64,000 nucleotides of DNA from Paramicrosporidium saccamoebae (taxonomy: Eukaryota > Rozellomycota). The notes under the pieces were generated by a model that worked only from the letters and a program-made list of their open reading frames with translations, was not told the origin of the DNA and made no database searches. How positions within the stretch are numbered: position 1 is the stretch's first letter; each line of letters begins with the position of its first letter. Of this stretch, positions 59,406 to 64,000 are shown one piece after another. The DNA is taken from assembly GCA_002794465.1 (NCBI GenBank), contig MTSL01000048.1:1-64000 (forward strand), given 5' to 3'. A program made the translations under genes and the position numbers.

Positions 59406-60338
59406 ATGCAGTTGCGAATTCTTCTTGCCTTGACTGCCGTTGCGTCGGCGAGCACCAAGCTTTTCGAGTATAATGGCAGCGGGGACCTGACTGCCCCCCT
59501 CGAGGAGCAATTCCGATATCTTGATTCGCTTTATGACGAAGATACTGGCAAGCGTATTCCTCAGGCCCGGAATGGAGTTATGTGCCGCACCGCCGAGGGA
59601 CTAGTTGTTGGGTGCAGTCCATCCCAATCCACTTTCTCACCTTCTATTCCAGGAGCTCAGTTTGTCTTGGGTGCCCGACCTCTGTTCCCCGTCCAACCTG
59701 GTAGTCTGGCCATAGAAGTGGCAAGCAGTGTCCATATATATGGAGTTGAGAACCATCCCTTTGGTGACAAAGTCAAAGACCCGCACACTGACACGCGCCT
59801 TGCGTGCTCCACTATCGCCGTGATTGCAAGCGGCCGAATGTTCTTCAGCTTTACATTTACCAATGAGATGATCTATGCGTCAGTTCTTAAAGGATCGACT
59901 AAATCCGCACCGTCAGCCCTTCAGTATTTGATTCCATTGATCGCTACGAAGGCTGGAGTGATGCACAAAGTCAAATTCATATTTAATGATGATCTGAAGC
60001 GTATAGACTGGCTCGTCGACGAGCAATCGCTATTCTCGTGGCAACAGGACACAGTGATTGACAAAAAATATTTAATTGAACAGATAGGTGAAGACGCAGT
60101 CCTTAAATTTCCCACAAATGAAGTAGTCGTCGCAACTGGAATTTTCACATTTTGGAATGATTTCCTGCCGCTGGAAGGAGAGCCAAAGGAGCATACGGCG
60201 GTGCTCGATCCGGCTACTCCCGAGCCAAACTTTTGCCTTAGTGAGCAAGCCCAGAATGCTGCAAAGTCAATTTTTAAAGATTGGAGCCCGGAAGTTATTT
60301 TAACCATCAAAAACATTACAGTTACTCGAGAATACTGA
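59406..60338 (+). CDS. Secreted array protein 4
   Basis: 310 residues from ATG 59406 (signal peptide MQLRILLALTAVASAS). An ATG at 59361 is in frame, but the corresponding 45 nt before gene 7 contains an indel and a TAG, so the downstream ATG is preferred. Motifs: TKLFEYNGSGD, VENHPFGDKVKDP, DTRLACSTI, FFSFTFTNEMIYA, YLIPLI, IDWLVDEQSLFSW and VILTIKNITVTREY. A longer first loop with extra residues (DEDTGKRIPQARNG) separates proteins 4 and 7 from the others. Confidence 0.8.
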   Translation: MQLRILLALTAVASASTKLFEYNGSGDLTAPLEEQFRYLDSLYDEDTGKRIPQARNGVMCRTAEGLVVGCSPSQSTFSPSIPGAQFVLGARPLFPVQPGSLAIEVASSVHIYGVENHPFGDKVKDPHTDTRLACSTIAVIASGRMFFSFTFTNEMIYASVLKGSTKSAPSALQYLIPLIATKAGVMHKVKFIFNDDLKRIDWLVDEQSLFSWQQDTVIDKKYLIEQIGEDAVLKFPTNEVVVATGIFTFWNDFLPLEGEPKEHTAVLDPATPEPNFCLSEQAQNAAKSIFKDWSPEVILTIKNITVTREY

Positions 60339-60864
60339 ATAGACAAAGATGTCCTCTTTTAGATAAAATCTACATTCATTTGCCGGTTCATGAGACAGGT
60401 TTTACAGAATACGTCTCAAGCTCAGATAATGAGCGTATACCGGTCGATCACCAAGCGTTCCAAATATCGATGCATTGCCTCACAAAGAATAGGGTCTAAG
60501 GATTGCCTGCACAGACCGATTAATATCTCTCCAGACCAAAAATCCCAATAAAGGATCTGTCGATGGGTGAAAACTCTCTTTTATTAAAGTATGTGGCTTC
60601 TTTACAGGTAGCCATTCCTAATATAGCCAAGCTGGCCTGCGGGGCCGCTATCTGGGTCGGACTCATCAATGATGAGTGGACGCGGTTTAACAGGATCTTT
60701 ACTACTACGGACGGGTATGGCGGATCAAAATTCCTCAGCAATGAGTCCTGGCTACTACGGACAAGTGTCTGACGAATTAAAAATCTTCAATAAAGGACCG
60801 CTACTACAAATCTCACAAATGCTTCATTTCACAATCTTGGGCCCTGGTTTCAGTGGCGGGTAAG
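60339..60864. other. Intergenic spacer, array 4-5, with dispersed repeat
   Basis: About 525 bp that includes dispersed repeat family 2 copy B. A second short direct repeat (GGCTACTACGGAC / TTACTACTACGGAC) occurs at about 60703 and 60747. No gene is visible. Confidence 0.6.
60541..60693 (-). repeat. Dispersed repeat family 2, copy B
   Basis: Reverse complement of copy A (15655-15806): CTTTTATTAAAGTATGTGGC, GCCGCTATCTGGGTCGGACT and the GTTTAACAG end all match. It lies between array genes 4 and 5. Confidence 0.75.
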
Positions 60865-61812
60865 ATGAAGTGGTCAGGAATTTTGCTTTCGCTAGCCACT
60901 GTTGCGTCAGCGAGCAAGGTGCTTTTTGAATACGACGGCAAAGAGCTGCCAATTACGGGACCTAAAAAACAATTTGAATATCTACCTATCAAAGATAGGC
61001 AGTCCCTGGGCCAGGACGGAAGACTGAGCATCACCGCTGAGGGACTAGTGATTGACAGCAACCCGTTCAGGCATACAGTCCATTCTTACCAAGACCGCAT
61101 CAAATTTCATATTGGATCCAGAAATCCAATTGAACTTAATGGCATCACGACCGTTCATATGACTGGCAGTGTCCAGACATTTGGGGTTGAGAACCATCCC
61201 TTTGGCGACCAGGTTTCCAATCCTCAAAGCGACCCACGACTCGCTGCCGCAGCAATCACGGCCTATGGGGAGACTGGGGAACATTTTAGCTTTACATTCA
61301 CTAATCAAAAGATATATGCGGGGATCAATGCGATGCAAAGAGATGCGCTAACGGAGGCGATGACAGGTTTTACCGAATACCGCATTCCTCTGCTAGTCGA
61401 TACGCAGGCTGGTAAGCAGCACGCCGTTCGGTTGATATTTGACAAACTTTGGAAACGAGTTTTGTGGTACGTCGACGGACAGCTGATGTACGAGTGGAGG
61501 GAAGGCTCGGTTATTTCCAAAAATTATTGTGTTACCAGATTTGGCTCTAAAATATCTCCCACTTTTCCTCGTGGAAAAACCATCAAGATTGGACTTGGGA
61601 CTTCATCGGGATTAATGTCCTACGCGCCACGAGTGGGTGAATCCAAAGAGGATAGAGCACTGGTCATGTTGGAACCTGGCATGATCAATCCTAATGACGA
61701 TGAAAAGGCCAATTATGTTAGTGAGTCAAGGGAGGAGGCATGGCGTCTGTGGGATCACGGTGCTGTTTTCACAGTCGGGAATGTAAAAGTCACCCAAACG
61801 TACAACGTCTAA
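60865..61812 (+). CDS. Secreted array protein 5
   Basis: 315 residues from ATG 60865 (signal peptide MKWSGILLSLATVASAS). Motifs: KVLFEYDGKELPITGPKKQF, VENHPFGDQVSNP, SDPRLAAAAIT, FSFTFTNQKIYAGI, EYRIPLL, VLWYVDGQLMYEW and GAVFTVGNVKVTQTYNV. It keeps the canonical HPFGD...DPRLA core, like proteins 1, 2 and 4, but no close partner exists in this window. No introns; no GPI or membrane tail. Confidence 0.8.
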   Translation: MKWSGILLSLATVASASKVLFEYDGKELPITGPKKQFEYLPIKDRQSLGQDGRLSITAEGLVIDSNPFRHTVHSYQDRIKFHIGSRNPIELNGITTVHMTGSVQTFGVENHPFGDQVSNPQSDPRLAAAAITAYGETGEHFSFTFTNQKIYAGINAMQRDALTEAMTGFTEYRIPLLVDTQAGKQHAVRLIFDKLWKRVLWYVDGQLMYEWREGSVISKNYCVTRFGSKISPTFPRGKTIKIGLGTSSGLMSYAPRVGESKEDRALVMLEPGMINPNDDEKANYVSESREEAWRLWDHGAVFTVGNVKVTQTYNV

Positions 61813-62030
61813 ATGGATTCGGATGCCACATCATAATTAGATTGAGGTGTTGCGTGACCGTGCCTAAAATATATTGCTAGTCTGACCGATAATTTCACTG
61901 AATAAAGCAATCGCATTTCAAGCAATTTTCTCGATTCGAAAGGATCTCTAAATTGCATGTAATCTAGCAAACCTATCTCATTATAATGCCATTTATATAA
62001 TAAATGACGTACTTTATACGACATTGCACA

Positions 62031-62975
62031 ATGCTTCTCTGGACAGCGCTTCAGCTAGTATCGTTCGTGTCCGGTGCCAAGGTACTTTTCCAGTATAGAG
62101 GAAACAGGCTGTGTTCCATCGGCCCAAAGGGTTCTTTTAAATATTTTGAGGGTCCTGGCTTTACTGCGAATGACGGAGAGCTCTCAGTTGAAGGCGGATG
62201 TCTTGTCGTGAACAGCTATCCATTTAAGCAAAGTCGGTCCGATATATCTGATACCACCAAGTTTCACTTGTCCACAAATCGTGCCTTTCAATACAAAACA
62301 GGGAAGGTGATTGTTCAAATGACTGGCAGCGCAATAATGCACGGTGTAGAAGATAACCCCTTCGGAGAGGGTTACGCGCTTTCTAGGATTGACTCACGAC
62401 TAGCCACTTCCGTGTTTGGTGTGCGGGATGCTTGTGGGCAGGCGTTTAACTTTCTTATTGTAAATGGCGAGGTCAGCGCTATGATCCACGCACCGTTCAG
62501 TACATCACCCGGCCCAACTGTTACCAGTACCATGTCCTATAACATTCCGCTGGTCAATACGCAGGCGGGGGAAGAGCACACTTTGGCCCTGATTTTTGAT
62601 GCTGCTGCTCAGTCAGTGTCCTGGTCGGTTGACGGGACAATCCACTACACCTGGACAGTCGATTCACAGATCCCTCAAGAGAACTGTGTCCTTCGGTGGG
62701 GCGATCCAAACCGCTTCACCTACCCAAGAAAGTTTACTGTCGGGTTCGGGAACTATGCAGGCTTAGCATACTATCCGCCCGTGAGCGCCGCTAAAGCCTT
62801 TGATGTAGAATACAAAGGACTCGTAAATCTCCCTTCTCTACCAATGCTTCTAAATCCGCAAACCGGTGAACCTGCAGAGTTCATTACTGACTCGAGTGAG
62901 CAAAAAGCCCGTGTCTGGGATCGAGGAGCTGTCCTGAGAATCAGGGACATTATTGTCACTCATAATGACGCGTAA
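62031..62975 (+). CDS. Secreted array protein 6
   Basis: 314 residues from ATG 62031 (signal peptide MLLWTALQLVSFVSGA, aligned with protein 3); an upstream in-frame ATG at 62004 is possible. Motifs: KVLFQYRGNRL, VEDNPFGEGYALS, DSRLATSVF, NFLIVNGEVSAMI, YNIPLV, VSWSVDGTIHYTW, LRWGDPNRFTYP and GAVLRIRDIIVTHNDA. It shares with protein 3 the Asn in place of His in HPFG and a near-identical central DNA segment. Confidence 0.8.
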   Translation: MLLWTALQLVSFVSGAKVLFQYRGNRLCSIGPKGSFKYFEGPGFTANDGELSVEGGCLVVNSYPFKQSRSDISDTTKFHLSTNRAFQYKTGKVIVQMTGSAIMHGVEDNPFGEGYALSRIDSRLATSVFGVRDACGQAFNFLIVNGEVSAMIHAPFSTSPGPTVTSTMSYNIPLVNTQAGEEHTLALIFDAAAQSVSWSVDGTIHYTWTVDSQIPQENCVLRWGDPNRFTYPRKFTVGFGNYAGLAYYPPVSAAKAFDVEYKGLVNLPSLPMLLNPQTGEPAEFITDSSEQKARVWDRGAVLRIRDIIVTHNDA

Positions 62976-63307
62976 ACCTTTTTGAGGTAAAGATTCCTTA
63001 TTTGGAGAATGGGGAGAGTCGAAGGCTATATAAAAAACTCTCTATTGGAATCTTGGTTTGCAGTTACATCCTCGTACGCATACGTGAGAGCCTTGGATTA
63101 GGCCCAAGATTTAATTATCCAGTCGCGCGCTCAGCTGGGCTGCATAGGCCATTTTACTGTTACCATAATGAACAAAGAGATGTAATATTTCATGCTTGTA
63201 ACATCTTTGTATTAAATGGACCAATGAAAAGGAGTCTGGCTAGAATCCATTAAGATGCAATCTCGAGATACCGATACCACCCCCTCGGATTAGTGGCTGG
63301 ATTTAAT
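62976..63307. promoter_or_regulatory. Spacer with promoter block before array gene 7
   Basis: 332 bp. The last 90 bp (CCAAT at 63221-63225, GCTAGAATCCATTAAGATGC) duplicate the flank of array gene 4 with an indel and an in-frame TAG between the two ATGs. Confidence 0.65.
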
Positions 63308-64000
63308 ATGCGGTTGCGGATTCTTCTTGCCTTGACTACCGTTGCGTCGGCGAGCACCAAGCTTTTCGAGTATAATGGCAGCGAGAACCCGATTGCATTC
63401 CCCAATGGGAAATTTCGCTGTCTTGACTCGCCTTATAATGAAGACACTGGTGAGAATATCCCTCAGAGCCAGAATGGAGATTTATGTCCCACTCCCGAAG
63501 GACTAATTATTGAGTGCAGCCCGTCCCACCTCATTCAACCACAGTTCGTTCCAGGAGCTCAGTTCTTCATGTATACCGACGCTCAGTTTCCCGTCCAGCC
63601 CGGTAAGCTGGCCATAGAAATGACAAGCAGTGTCCATATTTATGGAGTTGAGGACCATCCCTTTGGTGACAAAGTTCAGGACCCGCACAAGGACCCACTT
63701 CTTGCATGCACCGCTATTACTGTGCATCCACACAGTGACATGCTGTTCAGCTTTGTATTCACCAATGAAGCGATCTATGCTTTTGTTACTAAATTACTAA
63801 CGAGACCTGAGCAGCCAGGCGCTCAATATCTAATTCCGTTGATCACTACGCGAGCTGGGGCAGTGCATACGACCAAATTTATATTGAATAATGATTCGAA
63901 GAGTATCAACTGGCTCATTGATGGGGAACAGCAATACTCGTGGCAACAAGGCGCAGAGATTAGCGAAATCTACTTACTTAGACGACCCGGTGAGAATGCG
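63308..64000 (+). CDS. Secreted array protein 7 (truncated by window edge)
   Basis: 231 codons from ATG 63308, open to the right edge. The signal peptide MRLRILLALTTVASAS is nearly that of protein 4, and the whole chain aligns with it: TKLFEYNGSEN, VEDHPFGDKVQDP, DPLLACTAI (Arg of DPRLA lost), FSFVFTNEAIYAFV, YLIPLI and INWLIDGEQQYSW. It extends the array beyond this window, so the family is likely larger than seven. Confidence 0.8.
   Translation, partial: MRLRILLALTTVASASTKLFEYNGSENPIAFPNGKFRCLDSPYNEDTGENIPQSQNGDLCPTPEGLIIECSPSHLIQPQFVPGAQFFMYTDAQFPVQPGKLAIEMTSSVHIYGVEDHPFGDKVQDPHKDPLLACTAITVHPHSDMLFSFVFTNEAIYAFVTKLLTRPEQPGAQYLIPLITTRAGAVHTTKFILNNDSKSINWLIDGEQQYSWQQGAEISEIYLLRRPGENA

Overview
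This is nuclear DNA of a eukaryote with a very compact genome. Thirty introns can be placed by restoring conserved protein sequence across them, and all are 27-38 nt long (28 GT-AG, 2 GC-AG). Intergenic gaps drop to 13-50 bp, and many stop codons sit inside the AATAAA poly(A) signal. The gene set points to an early-diverging fungus: Kre9/Knh1-type GPI protein, Brl1/Brr6, a Whi3-type RNA-binding protein, Yop1, Syg1/Xpr1. It also keeps genes that most Dikarya lack (COP1, FAM72). A Rozellomycota/Cryptomycota-like fungus fits best, but that is an inference from compactness and gene content, not a phylogeny.

Layout. 0.1-12.5 kb: a USP-family deubiquitinase, a solo LTR, a small basic protein, a Kre9-like GPI protein divergent from dephospho-CoA kinase, DPM2, two small uncertain genes, COP1, ADA2, a secreted polybasic Ser-rich protein and arginase. 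12.9-26 kb: an SPX-EXS phosphate transporter, a TRIP12/Ufd4-type HECT ligase, ACMSD, a Whi3-like RRM protein, a PHYHD1-like dioxygenase, a membrane-anchored polybasic protein with CPF repeats, and Brl1. 26-33 kb: an SRPK kinase, a GRIP golgin and a large TBC protein with degenerate catalytic motifs plus a new-looking repeat. 33-33.7 kb: an LTR cluster with an assembly gap. 33.7-55 kb: an ABCG-type membrane domain without an ATPase, a DEAD-box helicase, Yop1, TCF25, FAM72, two signal-bearing PP2C phosphatases in tandem, a bacterial-type Fe-S serine dehydratase, a divergent CTU1/TAD3 pair, a p47-type UBX cofactor, INO80 and a KH protein. 55.3-64 kb: seven tandem copies, all on the + strand, of a secreted ~310-residue family; the seventh runs off the right edge.

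How the genes relate. Most are unrelated housekeeping genes packed together. The functional groupings I can support are: CTU1 and TAD3, both wobble-base tRNA modifiers, sharing about 50 bp of promoter; DPM2 with the Kre9-like protein as secretory/cell-wall functions; and the secreted module (seven array genes, two PP2Cs, two polybasic proteins), which looks like the lineage-specific host- or surface-facing part. The tandem secreted array, with its conversion patch, duplicated promoter block and interspersed dispersed repeat, is the best candidate for an undescribed system. Sequence-level oddities worth following are a Tad3 that has lost all three zinc ligands and a TBC protein without its catalytic Arg and Gln fingers.
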